Source: Pyrinomonadaceae bacterium (GTDB lineage Bacteria > Acidobacteriota > Blastocatellia > Pyrinomonadales > Pyrinomonadaceae). Taken from it: a DNA stretch of 64,000 nucleotides. A model generated the notes under the pieces. It did not search any database. It was not told the origin of the DNA and saw nothing but the letters and a program-made list of their open reading frames with translations. Numbering within the stretch: the first letter of the stretch is position 1; the number at the start of each line of letters is the position of its first letter. A program made the position numbers and the translations under genes. The stretch spans positions 1 to 64,000 of the forward strand of contig JAVEDE010000023.1 in the NCBI GenBank assembly GCA_030841105.1. The letters run 5' to 3'. This document shows positions 10,088 through 20,834 of the stretch, piece by piece.

Positions 10088-10237
10088 CAGTGACGAGTGA
10101 CAAGTGATGAGTGACGAGAGAAGACAAGTAAATCGTGAATCGTGAATCGTGAATAGACGAAGACTGTTTTTCTCTATTCACAATTCACGATTCACGGCTT
10201 TTCTAACTTGTCACTTGTCACTTGTCACTCGTCACTG
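10088..10237. repeat. Composite heptad inverted-repeat element E2 (full-length type)
   Basis: Outer arms CAGTGACGAGTGACAAGTGATGAGTGACGAG / CTTGTCACTTGTCACTTGTCACTCGTCACTG; inner arms AATCGTGAATCGTGAATCGTGAATAG / CTATTCACAATTCACGATTCAC. Confidence 0.92.
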
Positions 10238-11413
10238 CTTTTCGACGATGATCGCGATGCCCTGACCGCCGCCGATGCAGGCGGTGGAGAGTGCGTAGCG
10301 GCCGCCGCGACGGCGCAGTTCGAGGAGCGAGGTGAGCACGAGGCGCGTGCCGGATGCGCCGAGCGGGTGGCCGAGCGCAATCGCGCCGCCGTTGACGTTC
10401 GTGCGCGCGCGGTCGAGGCCGAGTTCTTTTTCGACGGCGAGGTACTGACCGGCGAAGGCTTCGTTGACTTCGACCAGATCAATGTCCGACAGTTTCAGCC
10501 CCGCCTTCTCCAGCGCCTTGCGTACGGCGGGCACGGGGCCGATGCCCATCACGTCCGGCTCGACGCCCGCGTAAGCCCACGCCACGATGCGGCCGAGCGG
10601 CTCGACGCCGCGCGACTTCACGAACTCTTCGCCCGCGATGACGAGAGCCGCCGCGCCGTCAACGATCCCGGATGCGTTACCGGCGGTGACGAAGCCGTCT
10701 TTGCTGAACGCTGTCGGCAACTTCGCCAGCACTTCGAGCGTCGTGTCGGGGCGCAGGTGATCGTCCGTGTCAACCACTTTGACGCCCTTGCGCGTCTTCA
10801 CTTCGACGGGCGTGATCTCTTCCTTGAACAGTCCGGCGTCCTGCGCACGCTTGGCCTCGGTCTGTGAGCGCAGCGCGTACTTGTCCTGCTCCTCGCGCGA
10901 GATTTCGTAGCGGCGCGCGAGGTTCTCGGCCGTGCCCGCCATCGTCGTGTTGCAGTAGGTGTCGAGCAACGCGACCATCAGAGTGTCTTCGAGTTTGCCC
11001 TGTCCGAGCGAGAAGCCGGAGCGCGCGCCGTAGATAGCATGCGGAGCCATGGACATTGACTCCATGCCGCCGACGAGCGCTGTTTTAGCTTCGCCGAGCA
11101 TGATCATGTGCGCGCCGGAGACGATTGACTGGATGCCGCTGCCGCACAGGCGGTTGACGGTGAGCGCGGGACGGTCGGCGGGCACGCCCGCCTTGAGCGC
11201 GACGTGACGCGCGCCGTAGATGGCGTCGCCCGAAGTCTGCAAGGCGTTGCCGATGATGGTGTGATCGATCTCTTCGGCCGAAACACCCGTCGCTTCGAGC
11301 GCGCCGCGCGCGGCGGTCGCGCCGAGATCAATCGCCTTAACATCCTTCAACGCGCCGACGTACTCGGTCATCGGCGTGCGCTTGCCGCCTAAAATAAAAA
11401 CGTCTTGAGCCAT
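10232..11413 (-). CDS. Acetyl-CoA C-acetyltransferase (thiolase)
   Basis: [19 protein letters not shown] (active Cys), [31 protein letters not shown]: thiolase signatures. Stop codon lies inside repeat E2. Confidence 0.95.
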   Translation of the reverse strand: MAQDVFILGGKRTPMTEYVGALKDVKAIDLGATAARGALEATGVSAEEIDHTIIGNALQTSGDAIYGARHVALKAGVPADRPALTVNRLCGSGIQSIVSGAHMIMLGEAKTALVGGMESMSMAPHAIYGARSGFSLGQGKLEDTLMVALLDTYCNTTMAGTAENLARRYEISREEQDKYALRSQTEAKRAQDAGLFKEEITPVEVKTRKGVKVVDTDDHLRPDTTLEVLAKLPTAFSKDGFVTAGNASGIVDGAAALVIAGEEFVKSRGVEPLGRIVAWAYAGVEPDVMGIGPVPAVRKALEKAGLKLSDIDLVEVNEAFAGQYLAVEKELGLDRARTNVNGGAIALGHPLGASGTRLVLTSLLELRRRGGRYALSTACIGGGQGIAIIVEKQ

Positions 11414-11774
11414 TATTTTTCCACTTCCTCTTTACTGGTTGAAAATTAACCCGTCTGACGAAACAGACGAAAGTAACAGACGCGCAAACTGCGCGTCAAA
11501 CTCGCGTCTTCGGCCAGCCATCCGGTCGCAAAGTTTAGATGAAAACGGGAGACGGCAAGCTGCCCCGGCGGCGAGCGAGTGCGAGCGCGGCCGCGTTTGA
11601 AAAGCGGCGACGACTCGGCCTGTGAGTGAAGACACTACATGCCGTTCGGACAGTTGCGAACTAAAATGCGCCTGTGGCAAAATCGCGCGTTCGTTTGAGG
11701 CCGCACGCCTCGTCCGCTTGTCGCCCGTAGACGTTTAGCCCTGACCCAAATCTCAGTTAAGTTTTCCATAAGGA

Positions 11775-13100
11775 GTGAAATTCCTCGTGAAGCATTGTAG
11801 AAAGACTGTCCGTTCCCTCCGCGCGTCCGGGCGAGGGCTGTTGGTGCCGGTCGCCCTCGGCCTGCTGCTGGCCTTAATCTCGCCCCGCCCGCTCGGCGCG
11901 CAGACGCTCGACCGGATCGAGCGCGAGCGCGCGAGTCAGATGCTCATCATGCTCAAGGATGACATCAAAAAGAACTACTACGATACCAACTATCACGGCG
12001 TTGATCTGGACGCGCGCTTCGAGGCCGCGCAGCAAAAGCTGAAGCAGGCCACCTCGCTCGGACAAGCCTTTGGCATCGTGGCGCAGGCGTTGCTCGACTT
12101 TAACGACTCGCACACCTTCTTCATCCCGCCCGCGCGTCCCGGCCGCGTGGAGTACGGTTGGGAGATGCAGATGATCGGCGACAAGTGCTACGTCAGTAAG
12201 GTCAAGCCCAAGAGCGACGCCGAGAAGCAGGGACTCAAGCCGGGCGACGCGGTGCTCTCGGTCGAGGGCTTCAAGCCCACGCGCAAAGAGTTCTGGAAGC
12301 TCGGTTACTACTACAACACGCTCAGCCCGCGCCGGGGTTTGCGCGTCGTCGTGCAGAGTCCGGGCGGCGGCGAGCCGCGCCAACTCGACGTTGCGGCCAA
12401 GGTCACGGAAGGCAACATCCTGCAAGACAACATCATTGACCGGGAACGACCCGATCATCACCGCTTCTGGCAGGAGCAGGGCGTCACCATCTGGAAGATG
12501 GGCGGCTTCGATCTGACCGAGGCGGAGATTGATACGCGGATGGAACGCGTGAGGGCGGCGCGCGCGCTCGTGCTCGACCTGCGCGGCAACGGCGGCGGCT
12601 ACGTCATCACGCTGCAAAGGTTGATCGCACACTTCTTCGACCGCGACGTCAAGATCGGCGAGGTGAAGGAACGCAAAGAGGTGAAGCTGTTCCTCGCGAA
12701 GAAATTCACGAGCACGCCTTTCGCGGGCAAAGTGATCGTGCTGCTCGACAGCGAATCAGGATCGGCGGCGGAGTTGTTCGGGCGCGTCATGCAACTCGAA
12801 AAGCGTGGCGTCGTCATCGGCGACCAGTCGGCGGGCGCGGTGATGCGTTCGCGAACCTACGGGCATGATGTGGGCGGCGTCAACCTCGTCGCCTTCGGCG
12901 CGAGCATCACGAACGCCGACGTGATCATGACGGACGGCAAAAGTTTGGAGCGCGTCGGCGTCACGCCGGACGAGTTGCTTTTGCCGACGGGTGAAGATTT
13001 AGCCGCGCGGCGCGACCCGGTGCTGGCGCGCGCCCTCGAACTCGCCGGGGTCAAGGTGACGCCGGAGAAGGCGGGCACGTTCTTCCCGCCGCAGTGGTAG
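11775..13100 (+). CDS. S41-family (C-terminal processing-like) peptidase with PDZ domain
   Basis: PDZ KPKSDAEKQGLKPGDAVLSVEGF; ALVLDLRGNGGGYVITLQRL; VIVLLDSESGSAAELFGRVMQLEKRGVVIGDQSAGAV. Confidence 0.88.
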   Translation: MKFLVKHCRKTVRSLRASGRGLLVPVALGLLLALISPRPLGAQTLDRIERERASQMLIMLKDDIKKNYYDTNYHGVDLDARFEAAQQKLKQATSLGQAFGIVAQALLDFNDSHTFFIPPARPGRVEYGWEMQMIGDKCYVSKVKPKSDAEKQGLKPGDAVLSVEGFKPTRKEFWKLGYYYNTLSPRRGLRVVVQSPGGGEPRQLDVAAKVTEGNILQDNIIDRERPDHHRFWQEQGVTIWKMGGFDLTEAEIDTRMERVRAARALVLDLRGNGGGYVITLQRLIAHFFDRDVKIGEVKERKEVKLFLAKKFTSTPFAGKVIVLLDSESGSAAELFGRVMQLEKRGVVIGDQSAGAVMRSRTYGHDVGGVNLVAFGASITNADVIMTDGKSLERVGVTPDELLLPTGEDLAARRDPVLARALELAGVKVTPEKAGTFFPPQW

Positions 13101-13132
13101 GCGCGGGGCGAACTCTCTAAACATCCGATGGG

Positions 13133-13168
13133 GGCGGCCGACTTCATGCGGCCGCCCGCGTTTTTTTA
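13133..13168. terminator. Terminator between convergent genes
   Basis: GGGCGGCCG acttcatg CGGCCGCCC gcg TTTTTTT. Confidence 0.85.
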
Positions 13169-13987
13169 ATCGGTGAAGCGGTGCGCGGCGCGGTAGCGGT
13201 GGAGGAGTTCTTCGAGGAAGCCTTCGTAGGTGAAAGTCGCGCGGTCGAAATCGGGTTTGAGTTTGTAGAGGATGGGCGTCGCCACGCGCCAAGCCATCCA
13301 CTGCCGCGGCGCATCGGCGAGTTCCCAGCGCCGACGGAGAAATGTCTCGACCACTTCGATCTCGCGCTCGCTTAAAGCGTTCGCGTCGCCGCTGAACACG
13401 ACGGGTTGGAACGAACGACGCAAGGCCACGTCGCTCGTCGGCGCGGCGAACACTTCGGCGAACGTCGGGGCTTGCGCCTCGCGCTCGCGCACGACGACCG
13501 TGCCCGCCACGAAGTCGCCCACGCGTTGGTCGCGCTCGCTCATGAACACGGAGACCAGCCCGACCGAGTAGAACGGGAACGGCATCATGTCGAAGACGCG
13601 TAGGAGGTTTCGCGCCGCCGCTTCCCAGATGGTGACGGGTCGGCCGTCCTCTCGGATGACGCGCAGCTTCAACATGCGCTTGCCCGGCGTCTGCCCGTTC
13701 CACAGCCACTCGAAGATGGCGAAGTAGCCCGACCACAGCACGAACACCAAAATGATCACGGCCGCCAGCAACCACTTCGGCAACTGCGACACGCGACTGC
13801 CCAACTGCGCCCCGTAGCCCGTCCACAGGAACACCAGCCCGACGAGCATCATCACGAACAACTGCAACCCGTGGTCAACCGCGCACGCCAGAAAGCGGTT
13901 GCCGATGGAGGCCAGCGCGAAGTGCAGCGGCACGCGCTCCGGCGTCTCGATGACGAGTGTTTCTTCGTTGGCGACGGCGACAGACAT
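13166..13987 (-). CDS. RDD family membrane protein
   Basis: LASIGNRFLACAVDHGLQLFVMMLVG (R-D motif), LWNGQTPGKRMLKLRVIREDGRPVTIWEAAARNLLRVFD; start taken at MSVAVANEET. Confidence 0.9.
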   Translation of the reverse strand: MSVAVANEETLVIETPERVPLHFALASIGNRFLACAVDHGLQLFVMMLVGLVFLWTGYGAQLGSRVSQLPKWLLAAVIILVFVLWSGYFAIFEWLWNGQTPGKRMLKLRVIREDGRPVTIWEAAARNLLRVFDMMPFPFYSVGLVSVFMSERDQRVGDFVAGTVVVREREAQAPTFAEVFAAPTSDVALRRSFQPVVFSGDANALSEREIEVVETFLRRRWELADAPRQWMAWRVATPILYKLKPDFDRATFTYEGFLEELLHRYRAAHRFTD

Positions 13988-13994
13988 TTTAAGA

Positions 13995-14049
13995 CAGTGA
14001 CGAGTGATAAGTGACGAGTGACAAGAGGAGAACAAATCTACTCTTGTCG
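13995..14049. repeat. Heptad element E3 (mostly one arm)
   Basis: CAGTGACGAGTGATAAGTGACGAGTGACAAGAG then short reverse arm CTCTTGTC; between RDD start and tyrS stop. Confidence 0.8.
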
Positions 14050-14062
14050 CGCGTCGTTAGTT

Positions 14063-15274
14063 TCATACTCCGCGCACGCGCAGGAAGTGGCGTTTGCCGA
14101 CTTGCAGGAGCACACTTTGCCCGGCATGCAATTCAAGTTCGGAGTCGGCGCGCGCGTGCCTTTCTCCGTCCAGACGCACGCCGCCCTGTTCGATCAGCCT
14201 GCGCGCCTCGCCCATCGAAGCGGCGAGCGCGGTTTCGACCAGCAGGCGCGGCAGTTTCCAGACGCCTGCGGCGACGGCGCGCTCCTCGATCTCGTCGGGG
14301 ATTTCCTTGCGCTTGAAGACGCGGTTGAATTCCTCTTCGGCGGCCTCGGCTGCTGCGGGCGAGTGGAAGTCGGCGATGATGCGTTTGGCGAGTTCAACTT
14401 TGAGGTCGCGCGGGTTGCGCTCGCCCGCCTCGGTCGCCGCGCGAAGCTCCGCGATCTGTTTCGCGGGCACGTCCGTCAGGAGTTCGTAGTAACGCCACAT
14501 GAGTTCGTCGGAGATGGACATGACTTTGCCGAACATCTCCTGCGGCGGCTCGTTGATGCCGATGTAGTTGCCGTAAGACTTCGACATCTTCTGCACGCCG
14601 TCCGTGCCTTCGAGGAGCGGCATGGTGATGACGACCTGCGGCTCTTGCTCAGACTCGCGTTGGAGATTGCGGCCGACGAGCATGTTGAACTTCTGATCCG
14701 TGCCGCCGAGTTCCACGTCGGCTTCGAGCGCGACGGAATCGTAGCCTTGCACGAGCGGGTAGAGCAGTTCGTGGAGAGCGATGGGGCGTTCGTCTGCGAG
14801 CCGCTTCTGGAAGTCGTCGCGCTCAAGAATCTGTTTGACCGTGACGCGCGAGGCGAGGCGCACGAACCCATCCGCGCCGAGCGCGTCCATCCAGCGCGAG
14901 TTGAAATCAATGACGGTCTTCTCAGGGTCGAGCAGTTTGAAGATTTGCGCCTTGTAAGTTTCGGCGTTGGCGTTGATCTCTGCGCGCGTCAGTTGCGGGC
15001 GCGTGGCATTCTTGCCGGAAGGGTCGCCGATGAGGCCGGTGAAGTCGCCGATGAGGAAGATGGCGGTGTGGCCGAGTTCCTGAAACGCGCGCAGCTTGCG
15101 CAGTACGACGGTGTGGCCGAGGTGTATGTCGGGGGCGGTCGGGTCAGCGCCGAGTTTGACGCGCAGGGGCACGCCCATGCGCGCGCTGCGTTCGAGACGG
15201 GCGCGCAAATCTTCTTCGCGGATGATCTCGGCCGCGCCTTTGCGCAGGTGTTCGAGTTGTTCGTCAATCGTCAT
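14063..15274 (-). CDS. tyrS: Tyrosine--tRNA ligase
   Basis: [25 protein letters not shown] (HIGH), [12 protein letters not shown] (KMSKS), C-terminal S4-like domain. Confidence 0.95.
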   Translation of the reverse strand: MTIDEQLEHLRKGAAEIIREEDLRARLERSARMGVPLRVKLGADPTAPDIHLGHTVVLRKLRAFQELGHTAIFLIGDFTGLIGDPSGKNATRPQLTRAEINANAETYKAQIFKLLDPEKTVIDFNSRWMDALGADGFVRLASRVTVKQILERDDFQKRLADERPIALHELLYPLVQGYDSVALEADVELGGTDQKFNMLVGRNLQRESEQEPQVVITMPLLEGTDGVQKMSKSYGNYIGINEPPQEMFGKVMSISDELMWRYYELLTDVPAKQIAELRAATEAGERNPRDLKVELAKRIIADFHSPAAAEAAEEEFNRVFKRKEIPDEIEERAVAAGVWKLPRLLVETALAASMGEARRLIEQGGVRLDGERHARADSELELHAGQSVLLQVGKRHFLRVRGV

Positions 15275-15280
15275 TGCTTC

Positions 15281-15312
15281 ATCGTAAATCGTGAAGCGTA
15301 AATCGTAAATAG
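15281..15312. repeat. Heptad element E4 (inner-type single arm)
   Basis: ATCGTAAATCGTGAAGCGTAAATCGTAAATAG, period 7. Confidence 0.75.
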
Positions 15313-15385
15313 ACGGAGGCCACTTTGGGCGGCGCGCGACCTGCGGGCTTTGAATCCCTTCGCGGTTTGAGCTACTTTTCCCCGC

Positions 15386-16324
15386 ATGACCAACTCAACG
15401 GCGGCCGACCAAGCAACAAACGAAACGGGCGAAGCGGGCGAAGCGAATGAGACGACTAATGAGAATCCGCTTGGCGGCGTGCGCCTCGTGTTCGTCGGGA
15501 TCGGCGTGATGGCCGAGTCAATGATCGCGGGGCTGTTGAAGCGGCAACTTGTCGCGCCCGCGCAAGTCTCCGGCAGCCACCCGCGCGCCGCGCGCCGCGC
15601 CGAACTCGAAGCGAACTACGGCATCCGCGTCGTCGAGAGCAACCGCGAGGCAGTGTCGAATGATGCGGCGGGCGCGCAGGAGAACGCCGGTTCGCCGGTC
15701 TCCGGCTCGATCATCATCCTCGCCGTCAAGCCGCAGAAGTTGAACGGCGTGCTGCACGAGTTGAAAGACGCTTTGAGGCCGGACGATCTGGTGCTGTCCA
15801 TCGTCGCCGGGGCGCGCATCGAGACGATGGCGGGCGAGTTGTTGCACCCGGCCGTCGTGCGCGCGATGCCGAACACGCCCGCGCAGGTGGGCGAGGGGAT
15901 GACGGTGTGGACGGCGACGCCGCAGGTGGACGAACGCAAGCGGCGGCAGGTGGGCGCGATGCTCGGCGCGTTGGGGCGCGAGATGCGCGTCGAAGAGGAG
16001 CGGCAGATTGACATGGCGACGGCCTTGAGCGCGACCGGCCCGACCTACGTCTTTCTAGTGATGGAGTCGCTGGTGGACGCGGGCGTCCACATGGGTTTCT
16101 CGCGCGAGGTGGCGCGCGAACTCGTGTTGCAGACGATGCTCGGCTCGGTGCGCTTCGCGATGGAGTCGCACAAGCACCCGGCCGAACTACGCAACATGGT
16201 CACATCGCCCGGCGGCACTTCGGCCGAGGCGATCTACCAGATGGAAAAGGGCGGTTTGCGCACCGTGCTCTCGAAGGCCGTCTACGCAGCCTTCCAGCGC
16301 GCCGTCGCGCTCGGCAAGAAGTAA
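15386..16324 (+). CDS. proC: Pyrroline-5-carboxylate reductase
   Basis: [84 protein letters not shown]. Confidence 0.95.
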   Translation: MTNSTAADQATNETGEAGEANETTNENPLGGVRLVFVGIGVMAESMIAGLLKRQLVAPAQVSGSHPRAARRAELEANYGIRVVESNREAVSNDAAGAQENAGSPVSGSIIILAVKPQKLNGVLHELKDALRPDDLVLSIVAGARIETMAGELLHPAVVRAMPNTPAQVGEGMTVWTATPQVDERKRRQVGAMLGALGREMRVEEERQIDMATALSATGPTYVFLVMESLVDAGVHMGFSREVARELVLQTMLGSVRFAMESHKHPAELRNMVTSPGGTSAEAIYQMEKGGLRTVLSKAVYAAFQRAVALGKK

Positions 16325-16406
16325 GCGACGGAGTGCGACCGTTGTTGTCGCCGCCGTCGTCGGGGCGCGAGGGTCGTGAGTTGCCGGAACTTCATCGCGG
16401 TAAAAG

Positions 16407-16443
16407 TTGTGGGGGCGACGGCCGAGTCCGTCGCCCCCGACAA
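16407..16443. terminator. Terminator-like hairpin downstream of proC
   Basis: TTGTGGGGGCGACGG ... CCGTCGCCCCCGACAA. Confidence 0.65.
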
Positions 16444-16496
16444 CCGTCACGCGCGGGTGAAACGCGCGTCGCGTGGTGAGGGAATCGCCGGGGCGG

Positions 16497-17078
16497 CTAC
16501 TTCTTGAGCGTTTTGATGACTGAAATGAACGGGTTGCTTGGACGTGGCTGGATGAAGCCCGCCGAGGTCAGGGACACGACGGTGCGACGGATCGAGTTGC
16601 CTTCGTTGCCGCCGATGGTGACTGCGAAACGGCCGTCCCTGCTGTCGTGGCCGATCTCGACCACGATGGCCGAGTGGGATTGATAGTTCTTGTTCCTCCG
16701 CGCGTGGGCGAAGTCGAAAGTCGTGCCGCCGCGGTTGTTCTGGATGATGTCACCGATGTCGGGCGGGTGGACGCTGATGTCGAAGCCGTGGAAGACGCCC
16801 ACCCCGTCCTGCGCGTTTTTGATCGCCTGATGGACGAAGATGGAATGCGCCGCGGCGAACTTGAACTCCGTCCCGGTCGCGCCCGCCTGCTTGACGCACC
16901 ACGAGACGAAGACGGCCGACCACGGCACGGTGACGCAACTCGTGAAGCCGAGCCGGAGGTCAGTCCAGTATTTTTTGATCTGCTTGCACAGCGCAGAGTC
17001 GGCCTCGTCCATCATGTGAAAGCGCGTGTGCTGTTCTTGTGCGATTGCCGCCAGTTTGTTGGCGAAGGCTGTAGGCAT
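16497..17078 (-). CDS. DUF2272-like protein
   Basis: TVPWSAVFVSWCVKQAGA...FAAAHSIFVHQAI...PDIGDIIQNNRGG...SHSAIVVEIG...GGNEGNSI; MPTAFANKL taken as start. Confidence 0.6.
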   Translation of the reverse strand: MPTAFANKLAAIAQEQHTRFHMMDEADSALCKQIKKYWTDLRLGFTSCVTVPWSAVFVSWCVKQAGATGTEFKFAAAHSIFVHQAIKNAQDGVGVFHGFDISVHPPDIGDIIQNNRGGTTFDFAHARRNKNYQSHSAIVVEIGHDSRDGRFAVTIGGNEGNSIRRTVVSLTSAGFIQPRPSNPFISVIKTLKK

Positions 17079-17404
17079 GAGAAAGTGTCCTTTTCGTAAG
17101 TGGGTTGGTAAAGACCCCGCACTGACGAAGACGTGCGGGGCAGGAAGTCTGCTCATGCGAGGGGCAGAGCGGCCGTGCTTCTTGTGCCGCTTGACTGACA
17201 CGCGGCCAATTTGTGACCGGACGCTTTTGCCCGCGCCGGGTCGGATTCATAAACGGAACGGCAGACTCGCATCCAGCGACGACCAAGCCTTCGCCGCCCC
17301 GTTACATTAACTATGCAGATTTGGGGCAGAACATTTCGCAGCCCACGAACGGCCAGACGATTTCGGCGCACGATGATGTGCCGTCGGTTTTATCACACCA
17401 GACC

Positions 17405-18040
17405 TTAAACGAAATTTTGTGAGCTTTCGGAGTAGTCGTCGTCGGCGCGCAGCACGCGTCGCCCTTCGACGCGGTAACGCCCGCTCGCGACGAGCGCGAC
17501 GGCCTCCGTGTAGGCTCTGTGTTCTTCAAGAAGTATGCGCGCGGCGAGCGTCTCCGGCGTGTCGTCTTCGCGGACGGCGACGACGCGCTGCGTGATGATG
17601 GGGCCGCCGTCCAAAGTCTCGTCAACGAAGTGGACGGTGCAGCCGCTCACCTTGACGCCGTGGGCGATGGCCTGACGTTGCGCGTCGAGGCCGGGGAAGG
17701 CTGGGAGCAAACTCGGATGGATGTTGAGGATGCGACCGCGGAAAGCTGCGATGAACTGCGGCGAGAGCAGGCGCATGAAACCGGCGAGACAGACGAGTTC
17801 GATCCGGCGCGCTTCGAGTGCAGAGATGATCTCGCGCTCGTGTTCGGCGCGCGCCCGCCCCGCGCGTTCGACGGCGAGCGTCTCGATGCCGCGCTCGGCG
17901 GCGCGGCGCAATCCTTCGGCGTCGGCGTGGTCGCTCAAGACGAGCGCGACGCTCGCCCCCGGCACGCGCCCACGCCCGACGGCCTCCGCCAGCGCCAACA
18001 TGTTCGACCCACGGCCGGAAATGAGAACAGCGATCTTCAA
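17405..18040 (-). CDS. purN: Phosphoribosylglycinamide formyltransferase
   Basis: KIAVLISGRGSNMLALAEAV, LAGFMRLLSPQFIAAFRGRILNIHPSLLPAFPGLDAQRQAI, GCTVHFVDETLDGGPII. Apparent TTG start at 18040. Confidence 0.95.
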   Translation of the reverse strand: MKIAVLISGRGSNMLALAEAVGRGRVPGASVALVLSDHADAEGLRRAAERGIETLAVERAGRARAEHEREIISALEARRIELVCLAGFMRLLSPQFIAAFRGRILNIHPSLLPAFPGLDAQRQAIAHGVKVSGCTVHFVDETLDGGPIITQRVVAVREDDTPETLAARILLEEHRAYTEAVALVASGRYRVEGRRVLRADDDYSESSQNFV

Positions 18041-18180
18041 GTTGCAGGGAGTTTAGGCTTCAAGTTTCAGGACTGAAGTTTCAAGTTTCAGTTTTTAGGA
18101 CTGAGGTTTCAAATTTCAAGTTTGAACTTCCCCGGTCTTTAACTTGAAACACGCAACCTGAAACTCGAAATTCTTTCAAA
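18035..18180. repeat. Second-class heptad element (AGTTTCA/TGAAACT) filling the purM-purN spacer
   Basis: TTCAAGTTTCAGGACTGAAGTTTCAAGTTTCAG...GGTTTCAAATTTCAAGTTTGAAC, then opposite-sense AACTTGAAAC...AACCTGAAACTCGAAATT. Confidence 0.75.
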
Positions 18181-19213
18181 CGAATTCCACCACGCGTTCG
18201 CCGCCCGCGACGACGCGCCCGATCTCGTAGACGCTCTCGCCGCGCGCTTCGACGTGCGCGCGCACGGCCTGCGCGCCTGCGCTCCCGCAGACGATCACCA
18301 TGCCGACGCCCATGTTGAACGTGCGGTGCATCTCCGTCTCCGATACGTTTCCGAGCCGCTGCATAAGCGTGAAGACGGACAGTTGCGGCCACGCGCCGCG
18401 TTTGATCTCGACGGCCGTGCCTTCGGGCAGGATGCGCGGGATGTTGTCAATTAGTCCGCCGCCCGTGATGTGCGCGAGACCTTTGATTAGCCCCGCGTCG
18501 AGCAGCCCTTCGAGCGCGGGCAGGTAACTCAGGTGCGGAGCGAGCAACGCCTGGCCGACGGTCGTGCCGAGTTCTTCGACGTGCGTCGCGGCGTCGTAAC
18601 CCGCCACCTCGTAGAAGAGTTTGCGCGCGAGCGAGTAGCCGTTCGTGTGCAGACCGACGGAGGGCAGGGCGAGCACAAGGTCGCCCGCGGCGATTGATTT
18701 GCCGTCAATCACTTTCTCTCGATCCACGATGCCGACGATAAACCCGGCCACGTCGTATTCCCCTGCGGCGTAGAAGCCGGGCATCTCCGCCGTCTCGCCT
18801 CCGAGCAGCACGCAGTTGTTCTCGCGGCAGCCGCGCGCCATGCCTTCAACGACGGACGCGATCACTTCGGGCGCGAGCGCGCCGGTCGCCACGTAGTCGA
18901 GGAAGAAGAGCGGTCGCGCGCCCTGCACCAGTATGTCGTTGACGCAGTGGTTGACGAGATCGCGCCCGACGGTGTGGTGCGTGTTCATCTCGAAGGCGAC
19001 TTTGAGTTTCGTCCCGACGCCGTCGGCCGAGGCGACGAGGACGGGCGCGCGCATCGAGGGGAACGCCGCGTCGAACATTCCGCCGAAGCTGCCGATCTCG
19101 GAGAGCGTGCGCGAGTTGAAGGTGGCGCGCGCCATCTCCTTGATGCGTTCGACGGCCGCGTTCGCCGCCTCGATCGAGACGCCCGCGTCGCTGTAGGTGA
19201 TGGGTTTGGTCAT
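18176..19213 (-). CDS. purM: Phosphoribosylformylglycinamidine cyclo-ligase
   Basis: TYSDAGVSIEAANAAVERIK, SADGVGTKLKVAFEMNTHHTVGRDLVNHCVNDILVQGARPLFFLDY, LLGGETAEMPGFY, HITGGGLIDNIPRILPEG. Confidence 0.97.
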   Translation of the reverse strand: MTKPITYSDAGVSIEAANAAVERIKEMARATFNSRTLSEIGSFGGMFDAAFPSMRAPVLVASADGVGTKLKVAFEMNTHHTVGRDLVNHCVNDILVQGARPLFFLDYVATGALAPEVIASVVEGMARGCRENNCVLLGGETAEMPGFYAAGEYDVAGFIVGIVDREKVIDGKSIAAGDLVLALPSVGLHTNGYSLARKLFYEVAGYDAATHVEELGTTVGQALLAPHLSYLPALEGLLDAGLIKGLAHITGGGLIDNIPRILPEGTAVEIKRGAWPQLSVFTLMQRLGNVSETEMHRTFNMGVGMVIVCGSAGAQAVRAHVEARGESVYEIGRVVAGGERVVEFV

Positions 19214-19227
19214 GGGGCTTTGTCAGT

Positions 19228-19310
19228 GTGTCACTCGTCAGTCGTCCGTTGTTTCGTGCTTCATGCGTCGGCGGCCGCAGATGCAACTTAACAACGAACG
19301 ACTGACTGTG
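19228..19310. repeat. Imperfect inverted repeat between purM and DUF3006 gene
   Basis: CAGTCGTCCGTTGTT ... AACAACGAACGACTG, 14 of 15 paired. Confidence 0.65.
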
Positions 19311-19315
19311 GACAG

Positions 19316-19657
19316 CTAAAGCTTGAAATTTTTCTTGTCTCCCGCGCCGCTCATGCGCGCGAGACGCTCCTGCATCTTTTTGATCCGGTCTTCGGCGGAG
19401 GCGCGCGCTTCGGGCGCGGCCTTGATGGATGTGAGCGTGCGCTTCCCGCTCTTCGAGTCAACGTCAAACTTCAAGAGCAGGTGGTCGCCGTCGGAGTTCG
19501 CATCTTCCGGCAACTGCTTGCAGGGCACGTCGAGTTGCGTCTTCGCCTCGTCGTCCAGACTGAGCACGGCGATGTCGCCGTCTTCGATGCGGTCAACGAC
19601 GGCGCGCACTTCGACGCCGCCCGGACTCTCTTGCGGATTCTCTTTGCGTTCGGTCAT
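19316..19657 (-). CDS. DUF3006 domain protein
   Basis: VRAVVDRIEDGDIAVLSLDDE...; adjacent to ComEC-like MBL protein as is common for this family. Confidence 0.75.
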   Translation of the reverse strand: MTERKENPQESPGGVEVRAVVDRIEDGDIAVLSLDDEAKTQLDVPCKQLPEDANSDGDHLLLKFDVDSKSGKRTLTSIKAAPEARASAEDRIKKMQERLARMSGAGDKKNFKL

Positions 19658-19663
19658 GTGAGG

Positions 19664-20761
19664 TCACCTGCCGTTGCTGTTGTTCGTCGCTTTCGACTTG
19701 GGCGACGCCTTCGGCGCGGGGCCGAAGTCGCCGTATTGAATGAAGCCCGACTTGGCCGAGTCGTCCTTCTGCGCCTTGCGCCCCGCGTAGAGTTCGTCCG
19801 CGGCGGCCTGTCGTTCGGTCGTGATCTGGTAGTCCTCCTTGCCGAGCGTCTTGATCGTGATCTCGCCCTGCAAGTCGGTGCGATAGATTTTTACGCCCGC
19901 CGCCTTGAGCCTGTCGAGCGCCTCCTGGCTCGGATGTCCGTAGCGGTTGTCCGCGCCGCACGAGATGACCGCATCCTTGAACTTGGCTTGCCGCAGGAAC
20001 TCTTCCGAACTCGCGTACTTCGAGCCGTGGTGGCCGACCTTCAACACTTTCGCCGAGAGCCGCGCGCCCTGCTCCATCATCCGCTCCTCGGTCTGCGCCT
20101 CGGCGTCGCCGGTCAGCAGGAGCGAGAACTCGCCGTAGTCGAGCCGCGTCACGACCGAGTTGGCGTTCGGCTCGTTGCCGCCGGAGCGCAACTGATCCTT
20201 CGTGAAGAGTGGCTGGATGGGGGCGAGCACGGAGATGACCACACCGCCGCCGAGGTCGAACGTTTGGCCGGGCGCGGCGGTGATGAAATTGTCCTGCGGA
20301 TTTTCGACGCGCCCCTCGATGGCGTCGAGAAAGTCCTCGTAGTTCTTCGTCGTGTTCGGCACTTTGCTGTCGAGCACCTTGTAAACTTTCGTCCCCTTGA
20401 TCACCTCGTCCGCGCCGCCGATGTGATCGGCGTGCGCGTGCGTAGTAACTAACAGGTCGAGGTGGTCAACTCCGGCGCGCGCCATCGCGGCGAGAATCTT
20501 CTTGCCGCTACCCGGCACGCTCGCGTCCACGAGCGCCGTCTTGCCCCCCGGCGCGACGATCAAAATCGCGTCGCCCTGCCCCACGTCCAACACGTGGATC
20601 GAGAGTTCTTCGCCCGACGGAGGGGGAAGTTGCGGCCCCGGCACGGGCTTGTAAAACTTGAAATACGCCCACATCCCGCCGACAACGACGAGCGCCAGCA
20701 ACACCGCCACACACCCGCACCCACGCACGTTTCTACTTTGAGCCACCCTGAACTCCTTCAT
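19664..20761 (-). CDS. ComEC/Rec2-like secreted MBL-fold hydrolase
   Basis: IHVLDVGQGDAILIVAPGGKTALVDA, VTTHAHADHIGGADEVI, LLLTGDAEAQTEERM, LKVGHHGSKYASSEEFL. Confidence 0.92.
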   Translation of the reverse strand: MKEFRVAQSRNVRGCGCVAVLLALVVVGGMWAYFKFYKPVPGPQLPPPSGEELSIHVLDVGQGDAILIVAPGGKTALVDASVPGSGKKILAAMARAGVDHLDLLVTTHAHADHIGGADEVIKGTKVYKVLDSKVPNTTKNYEDFLDAIEGRVENPQDNFITAAPGQTFDLGGGVVISVLAPIQPLFTKDQLRSGGNEPNANSVVTRLDYGEFSLLLTGDAEAQTEERMMEQGARLSAKVLKVGHHGSKYASSEEFLRQAKFKDAVISCGADNRYGHPSQEALDRLKAAGVKIYRTDLQGEITIKTLGKEDYQITTERQAAADELYAGRKAQKDDSAKSGFIQYGDFGPAPKASPKSKATNNSNGR

Positions 20762-20834
20762 GAAATTTACGACTGACTATTATGACCACCGCCTCGCTTA
20801 CGGGACTTTTAACTACTCTTATAATTTTGAAATG

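Noticed and set aside
10088-10237. IS element or transposon ends
   Set aside because: The inverted repeats have no internal ORF, no target-site duplication visible, and consist of simple heptads; treated as a repeat family instead.
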